A stretch of DNA of 23,292 bases, taken from contig JAEXAS010000001.1 in NCBI GenBank assembly GCA_023458095.1, forward strand, positions 1 through 23,292. The letters run 5' to 3'. Both the position numbers and the translations under genes were made by a program. The notes beneath the pieces are model-generated. The model did not search any database. It saw nothing but the letters and a program-made list of their open reading frames with translations, and was not told where the DNA came from. Source of the DNA: Actinomycetes bacterium. Lineage in GTDB: Bacteria > Actinomycetota > Actinomycetes > Propionibacteriales > Propionibacteriaceae. Shown one piece after another: positions 7,184 to 14,879 of this stretch (position 1 is its first letter; each line of letters starts with the position of its first letter).

Positions 7184-8866
7184 TCACATCAGATCGGACA
7201 ACACCGGTTCAGCCATTTCGAGCACAACTTTCCTGGCCTCGGCTGCGCTCGTGGCGGCCCGCGCTGCGGCAGCCATCTGCTGACAGGTCTCCAGGGTGTG
7301 GGCAGCCAACGCGGTACGCACCGCAGGCACCTTTCCGGTCGCCATCGACAGACTCTTCACCCCGAGTCCGGTCAGAACCAGCGCCAGCCCGGGGTCTCCC
7401 CCGGCCTCACCGCACACTCCCACCGGCTTGCCCATCTCCTTGCCGCCCAGGCAGGCCAGGGCGATCACGTCCAGCAGCGCCGGCTCCCAGGGGTTGAGGA
7501 GCTCGCCGAGCTCGCCCTGCATGCGATCAGCCGCCATGGTGTACTGCTGCAAGTCATTGGTGCCCAGCGAGGCGAAATCGACGTTGTAGAGAATGCCCTT
7601 GCTACGAATCGCAGCGGCGGGTATCTCGATCATCACCCCAACTTTGGGGATGCCCAACGCCCGGACCCGCTCGGCGAACCAGATCGCCTCGGCCTGGGTG
7701 GCCACCATCGGTGCCATCACCCGAAGGTCCGCCCCGGTGGCCCGATAGGCATTGGCCAGGGCCTCCAATTGGGCGTCCAGAATGTCGGTGCGGATCATGC
7801 CGAGCCGTAGGCCGCGGCGTCCCAGCGCCGGGTTCTCCTCGGGGCCCAGGTCGGCGAACTTCAGCGGCTTGTCAGCACCGGCGTCCAAGGTCCGCACGAC
7901 CACCCGACGCTCGCCGAAGGCCTTCAAGACTTCGGTGTAGGTCGCGGTCTGCTCGGCGACGGTCGGCATCGTCTCGCGATCAAGGAAGAGGAACTCGGTG
8001 CGGAACAGCCCCACACCTTCGACCGCCTGCGCAGCGGCAGCATGAGCATCATCGACGGTACCGATGTTGGCCAGCAGCGGCACCGGGTAACCGTCCTTGG
8101 TGGCCCCGATCCCGGTGCCACCAGCCAAAGCGGCTTGCCGCCGGCGTTTGCGCTCAACCAACAGCTCCACGTCGGCGTCGCTGGGTTCGATGGTGATCTC
8201 CCCCACCCCACCGTCGAAGGCGACCATGGTGCCGGCCGGCACGTCGAGAATGCCGACAGCCTGCACCACGGCCGGAATGCCGAGTTGGGCGGCCAGGATC
8301 GCGGTGTGACTGGTCGGCCCGCCTGCTGCGGTGATGATTCCCAGACAGGTCTGCGCAGTCAGCGTGGCCGTTTCGGCCGGTGCCAGGTCGGCAGCGGCCA
8401 GGACGCTGGGTTCGGTCAGTTCCGGCACACCAGGTTCCGGTTGGCCCAGCAGCCGGGCCACAGCACGGTCGCGCACATCGCGCAGATCGGTGACCCGCTC
8501 GGCCATGTAGCCGCCCAGGGATTCCAGCAGCACGCAGTACTCCTCGACCGCAGAATCAACAGCGGTGGTGATCCCGGTGCCGGTTTGGAGTTTGGCATCG
8601 ATACTGCTCATCAGACCCGGGTCGCGGGCCATCATCGCCCCGGCCTCCAGGATCGGGCGAGCACTGTCGCTGGCTTTCAGGGCACGAGCCTGGAGTCCAT
8701 CGGCGACGGCTTCCATCACCTCGCCGACGCGCGCGATGGCCGCGGCCGAATCAGTGGTGGGTTGCTCGTTGGCCGGGGGCCGCGGAGCCTGGGAGACGAC
8801 GACCAGTGGGCCAACGGCGGTTCCTGCGCTGACCCCGGTTCCGTGAAAGGTTTTGGGGCCGGACAT
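7184..8866 (-). CDS. ptsI: Phosphoenolpyruvate-protein phosphotransferase (enzyme I)
   Basis: Enzyme I takes phosphate from PEP and passes it to HPr, the first step of PTS sugar uptake, in the cytoplasm. The 560-residue protein has the family's usual length. The phospho-acceptor is His187 in GGPTSHTAI, the PEP-binding barrel carries a GLFRTEFLF motif, and the catalytic cysteine lies in GVCGEAGGDP near the C-terminus. ATG at 8866 begins MSGPK; an upstream in-frame extension would run into ptsH and is rejected. The gene starts 7 nt after the ptsH stop, with a GGAG sequence inside the end of ptsH. It converges with the LRV membrane-protein gene, with only 3 nt between the two stop codons and no terminator visible. 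Confidence 0.96.
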   Translation of the reverse strand: MSGPKTFHGTGVSAGTAVGPLVVVSQAPRPPANEQPTTDSAAAIARVGEVMEAVADGLQARALKASDSARPILEAGAMMARDPGLMSSIDAKLQTGTGITTAVDSAVEEYCVLLESLGGYMAERVTDLRDVRDRAVARLLGQPEPGVPELTEPSVLAAADLAPAETATLTAQTCLGIITAAGGPTSHTAILAAQLGIPAVVQAVGILDVPAGTMVAFDGGVGEITIEPSDADVELLVERKRRRQAALAGGTGIGATKDGYPVPLLANIGTVDDAHAAAAQAVEGVGLFRTEFLFLDRETMPTVAEQTATYTEVLKAFGERRVVVRTLDAGADKPLKFADLGPEENPALGRRGLRLGMIRTDILDAQLEALANAYRATGADLRVMAPMVATQAEAIWFAERVRALGIPKVGVMIEIPAAAIRSKGILYNVDFASLGTNDLQQYTMAADRMQGELGELLNPWEPALLDVIALACLGGKEMGKPVGVCGEAGGDPGLALVLTGLGVKSLSMATGKVPAVRTALAAHTLETCQQMAAAARAATSAAEARKVVLEMAEPVLSDLM

Positions 8867-8873
8867 GCCCGGC

Positions 8874-9143
8874 CTACTCCGCGTCCAGATCTCTGGACAG
8901 CAAGGCGACCAAGCCATCGAGAGCCTCGTCGGCGCCGTCACCTTCAGCGGTCAGCACCACCGTCTCGCCGAACTTGGCACCCAAGGTCATGACCATCAGA
9001 ATGCTGCGCGCGTCGACAGGATTGCCGCCCTCTTTGGCGATCGTCACCGGCAGCCCGGTCGCTGTCGCTGCCTGCACGAAAAGGGAGGCGGGTCGGGCGT
9101 GAAGACCTACCGAAGATGCAATGCTGACCTGACGCGTTGCCAT
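8874..9143 (-). CDS. ptsH: Phosphocarrier protein HPr
   Basis: An 89-residue HPr that accepts phosphate from enzyme I and passes it to EIIA domains. His15 in GLHARPAS is the phospho-acceptor with Arg17 beside it, and Ser47 in ARSILMVMTLGA matches the regulatory serine site. ATG at 9143 has a very good ribosome binding site (AAAGGAG, 5-nt spacer). It forms a two-gene unit with ptsI, 93 nt downstream of clpX; no clear promoter could be assigned in that gap. No EII component is present in the window, so the sugar cannot be named. Confidence 0.96.
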   Translation of the reverse strand: MATRQVSIASSVGLHARPASLFVQAATATGLPVTIAKEGGNPVDARSILMVMTLGAKFGETVVLTAEGDGADEALDGLVALLSRDLDAE

Positions 9144-9235
9144 GGCTACTCCTTTGTCGGCGGAAACGTAACTTAACTGTTTCATACCGAGGCAGTCCTG
9201 GGCACCCGGTCCGCCAGGAACGGGCAGATCCTCGC

Positions 9236-10528
9236 CTAGGCGGATCGTTCGCGTCGCTCGGCCCGGGACACCGCCGCCCGACTGATGAGCTGCGGCGAGG
9301 CGCCGTCGGTGACCACATCGGCCTCAACGAGCACCTGGGCGATCTCGTCATCGCTGGGCACGTGATACATCACGTTCAGCAAAATTTCTTCCAGAATCGA
9401 CCGCAGACCACGGGCGCCGATCCCACGTTGCAAGGCCATATTGGCGATGGCGTCGATGGCGCCGGGGGTGAACTCCAGATCCACCCCGTCGAGTTCGAAC
9501 AACTTGCGGAACTGCTTGATCAAGGCGTTCTTCGGCTCCACCAGGATGCGGCGCAGCGCCTCACCGTCGAGTTGCTCGACCGTGGAGATCATGGGAAGCC
9601 GTCCGATGAATTCGGGGATCAGGCCGAAGGAGTGCAGATCTTCGGGCCGTACCTCAGCGAAGGGGTTGAGCGTCTTGGGGGCGCGCACCGCTGCATCATT
9701 GTTGAAGCCCAGCGGACGCTTACCCACGCGGGCATTGATGATCTCCTCCAAGCCCGCAAAGGCTCCACCCACGATGAACAAGATGTTGGTGGTGTCGATC
9801 TGGATGAACTCCTGATGCGGATGCTTGCGTCCGCCCTGCGGCGGCACCGAAGCGGTGGTGCCTTCCAGGATTTTCAACAAAGCCTGCTGGACGCCTTCAC
9901 CGGAGACGTCACGGGTGATCGAGGGGTTCTCCGATTTACGGGCCACCTTGTCGATCTCATCGATGTAGATGATGCCGGTCTCGGCCTTCTTGACGTCGTA
10001 GTCAGCGGCTTGGATCAGCTTCAGCAGGATGTTCTCCACATCCTCACCGACATAGCCGGCCTCGGTCAGCGCCGTAGCGTCGGCCATGGCGAAGGGCACA
10101 TTGAGCATCTTCGCCAGTGTTTGAGCCAGATAGGTCTTGCCACAGCCGGTGGGGCCGATCAGCAGGATGTTGGACTTGCCCAGTTCGACCAACTCGTCGT
10201 CGGCGACCCGGCGTCCGGGGGTGGCGGCTTGCGCCTGAACCCGCTTGTAGTGGTTGTAGACCGCAACCGAAAGCGCCTTCTTGGCGACGTCCTGACCAAT
10301 GACATAGGCATCGAGGAAGTCGCGGATCTCTTTGGGCTTGGGCAGTTCTTCGAGCAGACCGGTGTCGGAGGTTTCGGCGAACTCCTCCTCGATGATCTCG
10401 TTGCACAGGTCGATGCACTCATCGCAGATGTACACCCCAGGCCCAGCGATCAGCTTCTTGACCTGCTTTTGGCTCTTTCCGCAGAAGGAACACTTCAGCA
10501 GATCCGAGGTCTCCCCGATTCGTGCCAC
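9236..10528 (-). CDS. clpX: ATP-dependent Clp protease ATP-binding subunit ClpX
   Basis: ClpX is a hexameric AAA+ unfoldase that recognises tagged substrates and threads them into ClpP. The 430-residue protein has the N-terminal zinc-binding domain (Cys13, Cys16, Cys35, Cys38), Walker A GPTGCGKT (125-132), the pore loop GYVGED, Walker B IYIDEIDK, a ClpP-docking loop with LGF in place of the usual IGF, and the sensor-2 arginine in RGIGARGLR. The start is GTG at 10528 giving MARIGETSDLLKC, the usual N-terminus, with only a weak GGG-type ribosome binding site. It lies 76 nt after clpP2; that gap holds a strong hairpin, so ClpX may be made at a different level from the peptidase. Confidence 0.97.
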   Translation of the reverse strand: MARIGETSDLLKCSFCGKSQKQVKKLIAGPGVYICDECIDLCNEIIEEEFAETSDTGLLEELPKPKEIRDFLDAYVIGQDVAKKALSVAVYNHYKRVQAQAATPGRRVADDELVELGKSNILLIGPTGCGKTYLAQTLAKMLNVPFAMADATALTEAGYVGEDVENILLKLIQAADYDVKKAETGIIYIDEIDKVARKSENPSITRDVSGEGVQQALLKILEGTTASVPPQGGRKHPHQEFIQIDTTNILFIVGGAFAGLEEIINARVGKRPLGFNNDAAVRAPKTLNPFAEVRPEDLHSFGLIPEFIGRLPMISTVEQLDGEALRRILVEPKNALIKQFRKLFELDGVDLEFTPGAIDAIANMALQRGIGARGLRSILEEILLNVMYHVPSDDEIAQVLVEADVVTDGASPQLISRAAVSRAERRERSA

Positions 10529-10565
10529 TTGCCCAACCCTTTCGGTCTAACGCTCTCCAGCCTAA

Positions 10566-10598
10566 CCCTGTCGCCGGACGCTGCGTCCGGCGGCAGGG
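10566..10598 (-). terminator. 15-bp hairpin between clpP2 and clpX
   Basis: CGCCGGACG (10572-10580) pairs with CGTCCGGCG (10584-10592) across a 3-nt loop; CCCTG and CAGGG plus one wobble pair extend the stem to 15 bp (10566-10598). No T run follows on the minus strand, so it may be an intrinsic terminator of the actinobacterial no-U type, a partial terminator, or an mRNA end protector. It lies 6 nt after the clpP2 stop and 37 nt before the clpX start. Confidence 0.6.
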
Positions 10599-10604
10599 CA
10601 ACAA

Positions 10605-11249
10605 TCAGCTCGGCAGGTCCTTCAGCGAGGTGAGAATGGCATCGACGATCCCATACTCGACGGCCTCTTCGGCGGTCAGGTACTTGTCGCGCTCGATGTC
10701 AGCGCTCACCTTCTCCACACTCTGTCCGGTGCTTTCGGCGAGCATGCCTTCCATGAGGGTGCGGATGCGCATGATCTCCCGGGCCTGGATCTCCAGATCG
10801 GAAGACTGGCCGTAGTTGCCCTCCGCGGCCGGCTGATGGATCAGGATCCGGCTGTTGGGCAGGGCGAGTCGCTTGCCCTTGGTGCCAGCAGCCAACAGCA
10901 CGGCGGCCGCCGATGCGGCCTGCCCCAGGCAGATGGTCTGCACATCAGGCTTGATGTAACGCATGGTGTCGTAGATCGCCGTCAGCGCGGTGAAGGATCC
11001 ACCCGGAGAGTTCAGGTAGATGCTGATCGGCCGCTCGGGATCCATCGATTGCAGACACAGCAACTGGGCCATGACGGCATTGGCGATGTCATCGCTGATC
11101 GGGGTGCCAAGGAAGATGATGCGGTCCTCGAACAGCTTGGTGTAAGGATCGACGCGGCGCACGCCGTAGCTGGTGCGCTCCTCCCACTGCGGAATGTAGT
11201 AGTCCATTCGCGGGCTGGCGTCGGTGGTGCTGGTGGGCAAGGTGTTCAT
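10605..11249 (-). CDS. clpP2: ATP-dependent Clp protease proteolytic subunit ClpP2
   Basis: The second ClpP peptidase; in actinobacteria ClpP1 and ClpP2 form a mixed tetradecamer that degrades substrates fed by ClpX or ClpC. The 214-residue protein has Ser113 in GQAASAAAV, His138 in ILIHQP and Asp188 in IERDKY as the likely catalytic triad. The sequence EGNYGQSSD after the histidine is one residue longer than in ClpP1, in the region of the handle. ATG at 11249 is preferred: it has a GAGGAG sequence 4 nt upstream that overlaps the clpP1 stop codon. A GTG at 11261, overlapping that stop as GTGA, is the alternative. Translational coupling to clpP1 is likely either way. Confidence 0.95.
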   Translation of the reverse strand: MNTLPTSTTDASPRMDYYIPQWEERTSYGVRRVDPYTKLFEDRIIFLGTPISDDIANAVMAQLLCLQSMDPERPISIYLNSPGGSFTALTAIYDTMRYIKPDVQTICLGQAASAAAVLLAAGTKGKRLALPNSRILIHQPAAEGNYGQSSDLEIQAREIMRIRTLMEGMLAESTGQSVEKVSADIERDKYLTAEEAVEYGIVDAILTSLKDLPS

Positions 11250-11257
11250 CTCGCTCC

Positions 11258-11884
11258 TCACTGGTTCGGGGAAGCGGTCTTGATTTGGGATGCCCGCTCA
11301 TAGACGTGGTCGATGAAGCCATATGCGAGGGCCTCTTCTGCGGTGAACCAGCGGTCGCGATCGGAGTCCTTCTCGATCTGCTCAATGGTCTGACCGGTGT
11401 GCTCAGCGATCAAGGCGCCCATGGTGCGCTTGATGTGCATGGACTGCTCGGCCTGGATCCGAATGTCGGAGGCCGTACCGCCCAGACCACCGGACGGCTG
11501 GTGCATCATGATGCGGCTGTGCGGCAGCGCGAAGCGCTTGCCCTTGGCGCCGGCCGACAGCAGGAACTGGCCCATCGAAGCGGCCAACCCCATCGCGACG
11601 GTGGCCACGTCATTGGAGATCCACTGCATGGTGTCGAAGATCGCCATGCCGGAGTCCACCGAACCGCCGGGAGAGTTGATGTAGAGGTAGATGTCCTTCT
11701 CGGAGTCCTCAGCGTTCAGCAGCAGCATCTGCGCGCAGATGGCGTTGGCGTTCTCGTCCTTGACTTCAGAACCCAAGAAGATGATCCGGTTGGCCAGCAG
11801 CGACTGGTAGACCGAGTCGGTCATCCCGCCCGGGCCGAGACCGGCGGCCATCGACGGGCCGCGAGAGATGGATTGTTCGTTCAC
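11258..11884 (-). CDS. clpP1: ATP-dependent Clp protease proteolytic subunit ClpP1
   Basis: A serine peptidase subunit with Ser103 in MGLAASMGQF, His128 in IMMHQP and Asp177 in DSDRDRW. The GTG at 11884 gives a 208-residue protein beginning MNEQSISRGP, with an N-terminal stretch of about 20 residues that is likely removed as a propeptide before MTDSVYQ; ATGs at 11851 and 11824 are alternatives. GTG is chosen because a TAGTTT -10 element ends 7 nt upstream and no Shine-Dalgarno sequence is found, as for other leaderless genes here. A sequence fitting the ClgR operator lies about 58 bp upstream. clpP1 leads the clpP1-clpP2 operon. Confidence 0.95.
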   Translation of the reverse strand: MNEQSISRGPSMAAGLGPGGMTDSVYQSLLANRIIFLGSEVKDENANAICAQMLLLNAEDSEKDIYLYINSPGGSVDSGMAIFDTMQWISNDVATVAMGLAASMGQFLLSAGAKGKRFALPHSRIMMHQPSGGLGGTASDIRIQAEQSMHIKRTMGALIAEHTGQTIEQIEKDSDRDRWFTAEEALAYGFIDHVYERASQIKTASPNQ

Positions 11885-11891
11885 GTTGCCG

Positions 11892-11897
11892 AAACTA
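11892..11897 (-). promoter_or_regulatory. -10 element of clpP1 (leaderless)
   Basis: TAGTTT on the minus strand, 7 nt before the GTG at 11884. The -35 region 17 bp upstream reads TCGGAT and is a poor match, as expected for a promoter that relies on an activator. Confidence 0.5.
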
Positions 11898-11935
11898 CTC
11901 GTTCCGAGCCGGAAATCCGACGACTTCGGGCTGGT

Positions 11936-11949
11936 GTTCGCTGTCGGCG
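11936..11949 (-). promoter_or_regulatory. Putative ClgR operator upstream of clpP1P2
   Basis: The minus strand reads CGCCGACAGCGAAC. This fits the core CGCYNANRGCGWWS of the operator known for ClgR, the actinobacterial activator of clp genes (consensus from memory). Its centre lies about 58 bp upstream of the predicted clpP1 start site, a normal place for an activator. The outer WNNW half of the published consensus is not well matched, and no clgR gene is in the window. Confidence 0.55.
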
Positions 11950-11976
11950 CATCAGCTTCGCCGAGCCTTGGGCGAT

Positions 11977-12786
11977 TCAGCCCGGAGGGGCGAGATAGAC
12001 CGAGGCGGTCTCGGTGGCCGGTACGAACCCGACGCTGCGGTACAACCGTCCAGCCGGATTGACAGCCTCGGTGACGATCACCCATTCGGTGCAGCCCTGC
12101 TCAGCAGCCCACGCTGCGGCCCGTCCGAGCAGATGCCCGGCCAGCCCGCGGCGGCGATGGTCGGGATCGGTCCCCACCGCCTGGTAGCGGGCGGTGTGTC
12201 CACACACCACGATGCCCAGCGACGACACCAGGCGCTCACCCTCGAAGGCCCCGAAATAGGCCAGGCCATCCCCGGCAGACAGCACGCTCAGCGCCTGAAT
12301 CCGAGTACGTACGAAGCGCTCGTGGGATTGCGGGTCGTACAGTCCGCTGGCCAGGTTTTCCCTGATCTCGCTGTTGGCGAGTTCTGCCCAGTCCGCGCCC
12401 TCCAGACGGCGGGCTCGATAGCCCGCAGCGAGTTTCCCGCCGGTGGGGACGGTGGTGGTGCTCAGCGCCTCGTCCACCTCGACCATCAGACCGAGCGCAC
12501 GCCACCGTGAGGTATCAGCCGGTGCCGCAATGAGCCCGATCGAGAGCCAGTCCGCTGCGGGATGAGCCTCGGCGAACACCTGGACCCAGTGATCGGCGAG
12601 GTGGGTGCGCCGGTCGTCGGTGACGAGAATGAAGTTGCCCCAGTGGAAGTCCGTGTTGGCGGGGGTACGCACCACCAGATGATCATCGTGGGCCTCGATG
12701 GTCGACCCGAAGAGTTGCAGGACCGCCAAGTCGGTGCCCCATCGCGCCGGAAGTCCGGCTAGGAGTTCGGCTGAAAGTTCGGGCAC
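11977..12786 (-). CDS. GNAT-family N-acetyltransferase
   Basis: A 269-residue protein. The C-terminal half (about 140-265) is a GNAT domain with the acetyl-CoA loop in VGTDPDHRRRGLAGHLL and a late motif AVNPAGRLYRSVGF; the N-terminal half is a less typical region with WGNFILVTDD and LSIGLIAAP strands, as in two-part GNAT proteins. The substrate is unknown. GTG at 12786 is chosen because TAGGCT ends 7 nt upstream (minus strand 12799-12794), again a leaderless arrangement; the frame stays open further upstream but runs through the tig terminator. The gene lies between tig and clpP1 on the same strand, about 90 nt before clpP1, and has no obvious link to proteolysis. Confidence 0.85.
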   Translation of the reverse strand: MPELSAELLAGLPARWGTDLAVLQLFGSTIEAHDDHLVVRTPANTDFHWGNFILVTDDRRTHLADHWVQVFAEAHPAADWLSIGLIAAPADTSRWRALGLMVEVDEALSTTTVPTGGKLAAGYRARRLEGADWAELANSEIRENLASGLYDPQSHERFVRTRIQALSVLSAGDGLAYFGAFEGERLVSSLGIVVCGHTARYQAVGTDPDHRRRGLAGHLLGRAAAWAAEQGCTEWVIVTEAVNPAGRLYRSVGFVPATETASVYLAPPG

Positions 12787-12793
12787 ACCGCTG

Positions 12794-12799
12794 AGCCTA
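12794..12799 (-). promoter_or_regulatory. -10 element of the GNAT gene (leaderless)
   Basis: TAGGCT on the minus strand, 7 nt before the GTG at 12786. The expected -35 position overlaps the base of the tig terminator hairpin and has no recognisable hexamer. Confidence 0.45.
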
Positions 12800-12818
12800 T
12801 CGTCGGCTGCCGAAACGC

Positions 12819-12850
12819 CAGCGGGCGCCACCGTTCGGTGACGCCCGCTG
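12819..12850 (-). terminator. Intrinsic terminator after tig
   Basis: CAGCGGGCG (12819-12827) pairs with CGCCCGCTG (12842-12850), with an inner CACC/GGTG stem. On the minus strand the hairpin starts 16 nt after the tig stop and is followed by GCGTTTCGG, a short T tract. Confidence 0.75.
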
Positions 12851-12865
12851 TTGTTCGTATCGGGA

Positions 12866-14230
12866 TTACTCGCCGGCCTCGGCCTCGGTCTCCTCGTCGG
12901 CGGCAGCCTCGGGCACCGAAATGTCGACCGCGGCACCGTTGGTGTCGGTGACCGTCGCCTTGTTGACGACCATGGTCATGGCCTTGTTGCGACGAATCTC
13001 GTTCATCCAGGCACCGATGTGGTTGTGCTCCATCATGTGCTGGGCCTCTTGTTCAGGAGTCGAACCGTTCTGCATGGCCCGCTGCACCAGCATCTGGGAC
13101 AGATCCTCCTGCGACACCGACACCTCGGAATCATCGGCGATCTGATCCAAGATCAGCTGAGCCTTCAGTCCCTTGATGGTGTTGGCGCGCAGTTCGTCCC
13201 AGAACTCCTCGGCGGTACGCGTGGTCTCCTCCGGGGTCTGATCCAGGTACCGCTGCAGGGTGAGTCCGGCCTGGGCGAGCTGATCGTTGATCTGCTGCTG
13301 GCGGGCGCTGAACTCAGCCTCGACGACACCTTCGGGAACCTCGAACTCGGTGGCCTCGACCAGGGCCTCGATCACCTTGTCTCGAGCGGCGCTGATCTGG
13401 GTGGCGATCAGGTTCTGCTCGACGGCCTTGGCCAAATCGGCCTTCATCTCCTCGACGGTGTCGAACTCGGAGATCATCGAGGCGAACTCGTCGTCGATCT
13501 CGGGCAGGGTCTGCTCGGCGACCTTCTTCACCGTGACGGTGATGTCGGCCGGCTCGCCTTCCAACTCCCCTCCGACCAGGGTGGAGGCGAACTCAGCGCT
13601 CTCGCCCGCGCTCAGCCCGGTGACCGCTTCGTCCAGTCCGTCGATCATGCCGCCCACACCGATGACATAGGTGAGGTCTTCGGCAGTGCCGTCAGCCAGC
13701 GGTTCGCCATCACGGGTTGCGACCAGGTCGATGGTGACCCGGTCGCCCTTGGCGGAGGCCCGCTCCACGTCGGTGGTGGTGGCGAAGCGGCTGCGCAACA
13801 GTTCGATGCGCTCAGCGACCTCATCCTCAACCTCGGCGAGGGCCTCCACGACAGCGCTCAAGCTTTCGAAGTCCGGCACGCTGAACTCGGGGCGGATATC
13901 GACCTCGGCGGTGAGTTCGACGATCTCGCCGTCCTCCAGCTTGGTCACCTCGATCTGCGGATCGCCCAGCGGGACGACCTGAGCCTCATTGACCGCCGCC
14001 TCGTAGGCGCGCGGCATGGCGGAGTTCAGGGCCTCCTGCAGTACCGCGCCGCGGCCGAAGCGCTGATCGATCACCAGCGGGGGCACCTTGCCCTTGCGGA
14101 AGCCGGGGATGCTCACCTGGGAGGCGATGTCGGCGTAGGCCTTCTCCAGATGCGGCTGCAGGTCGGCGAACGGGATCTCTACGGTGAGCTTGACCCGGGA
14201 CGGACCGAGCTTCTCGACGGTGCTGGACAA
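12866..14230 (-). CDS. tig: Trigger factor, ribosome-bound chaperone and prolyl isomerase
   Basis: Trigger factor binds ribosomal protein L23 at the exit tunnel and shields nascent chains. The 454-residue protein has the ribosome-docking signature PGFRKGKVP near residue 45, an FKBP-type isomerase domain (about 155-240, KGDRVTIDLV to ADITVTVKKV), a long helical C-terminal chaperone region and an acidic tail rich in Glu and Ala. The start is TTG at 14230 (MSSTVEKLGPSRVKL), with AGGAG 6 nt upstream; the earlier in-frame TTG at 14266 lies inside the -10 hexamer and cannot be translated from that promoter. The gene heads the tig-GNAT-clp block but has its own terminator. Confidence 0.96.
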   Translation of the reverse strand: MSSTVEKLGPSRVKLTVEIPFADLQPHLEKAYADIASQVSIPGFRKGKVPPLVIDQRFGRGAVLQEALNSAMPRAYEAAVNEAQVVPLGDPQIEVTKLEDGEIVELTAEVDIRPEFSVPDFESLSAVVEALAEVEDEVAERIELLRSRFATTTDVERASAKGDRVTIDLVATRDGEPLADGTAEDLTYVIGVGGMIDGLDEAVTGLSAGESAEFASTLVGGELEGEPADITVTVKKVAEQTLPEIDDEFASMISEFDTVEEMKADLAKAVEQNLIATQISAARDKVIEALVEATEFEVPEGVVEAEFSARQQQINDQLAQAGLTLQRYLDQTPEETTRTAEEFWDELRANTIKGLKAQLILDQIADDSEVSVSQEDLSQMLVQRAMQNGSTPEQEAQHMMEHNHIGAWMNEIRRNKAMTMVVNKATVTDTNGAAVDISVPEAAADEETEAEAGE

Positions 14231-14265
14231 AATAGGCTCCTGGATGGAAGAAGACAGACCTGGCA

Positions 14266-14294
14266 ATCCTAGCGAGCCGAATCCCTGAGGTCAC
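14266..14294 (-). promoter_or_regulatory. tig: Promoter of tig
   Basis: On the minus strand GTGACC (-35, 14294-14289), a 17-bp spacer and TAGGAT (-10, 14271-14266). Transcription would start near 14259 and give a leader of about 29 nt that contains the AGGAG ribosome binding site. Confidence 0.65.
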
Positions 14295-14406
14295 ACCGGC
14301 CCCTGCCCGCCTCGCGACAGGTCCTCCCCCCACGACCCCCGCTGCGCCGCAAGCACGGCACCGCACGGGAAACGGCCGGACCGAAGCCGGGTTGCCCAAG
14401 GCTCGA

Positions 14407-14437
14407 TTGAGTGTGTGGGCCCGGGTTCGGTTAGTCT
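14407..14437 (+). promoter_or_regulatory. Putative promoter of tRNA-Gly
   Basis: TTGAGT (14407-14412) and TAGTCT (14432-14437) with a 19-bp spacer, slightly long. The start site would be near 14444, about 19 nt before the mature tRNA. Confidence 0.45.
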
Positions 14438-14462
14438 TATCTGCGCGCTCAGCCGAGCGCTT

Positions 14463-14536
14463 GCGGATGTAGCTCAATGGTAGAGCCCCAGTCTTCCAAA
14501 CTGGCTACGCGGGTTCGATTCCCGTCATCCGCTCCA
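14463..14536 (+). tRNA. tRNA-Gly (anticodon TCC)
   Basis: The acceptor stem GCGGATG (14463-14469) pairs with CATCCGC (14526-14532); the D arm, the anticodon stem CCAGT/ACTGG with anticodon TCC at 14495-14497, and the T arm with GTTCGATTC all fold. The discriminator is T14533 and the 3' CCA (14534-14536) is encoded. It reads GGA and GGG glycine codons. Confidence 0.97.
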
Positions 14537-14879
14537 TGAGTCGGCTCGACCTTCACGAACCAGTCCTACGCTCTGGACGCCGACTAGGCATTACAGGTTG
14601 GTTCGCCTACGATCAGGGCACCACAGACGCCGGATCCCGCCACCGCTGGATTCCGGCTCTCGTTGTGATCACAGCACGTCCACACCCCGGATGAGTGGCT
14701 CACACGTAGCGTCACCGAAAGCCGTCAGCTCGGCGAACCGCGTCGAGGCCGGAATGCTTCGCAGAAATTTGCTCCGCAACCGCATGCGCGAGCGACAATA
14801 GACAACAGTCAGCGAGATGGACCCAGCCCACCAGCCGTGGCGGCGGAGGTACGACCATCACAGCTAGGGAGGAAACTAC
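14537..14879 (+). other. Intergenic region between tRNA-Gly and the NfnLS-like gene
   Basis: No convincing gene is seen here. Just after the tRNA, AGTCGGC (14539-14545) can pair with GCCGACT (14579-14585) around a large loop, a possible tRNA terminator. The rest is presumably the promoter and leader of the NfnLS-like gene, but no pair of hexamers stands out. The ribosome binding site AGGGAGG lies 7 nt before the GTG at 14880. Confidence 0.6.

Noticed and set aside
7178..7186. Terminator between the convergent LRV gene and ptsI
   Set aside because: Only 3 nt separate the stop codons and no hairpin is visible there; any terminator would have to lie inside the opposing gene.
9137..10633. 498-residue open frame on the + strand
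   Set aside because: It is the antisense of clpX; the ClpX motifs on the minus strand are complete.
12851..14272. 473-residue open frame on the + strand
   Set aside because: It is the antisense of tig, with Leu/Gly/His-rich shadow composition.
14598..14801. 67-residue open frame after the tRNA
   Set aside because: Arg/Ser-rich, no ribosome binding site, no recognisable features; it is probably chance.
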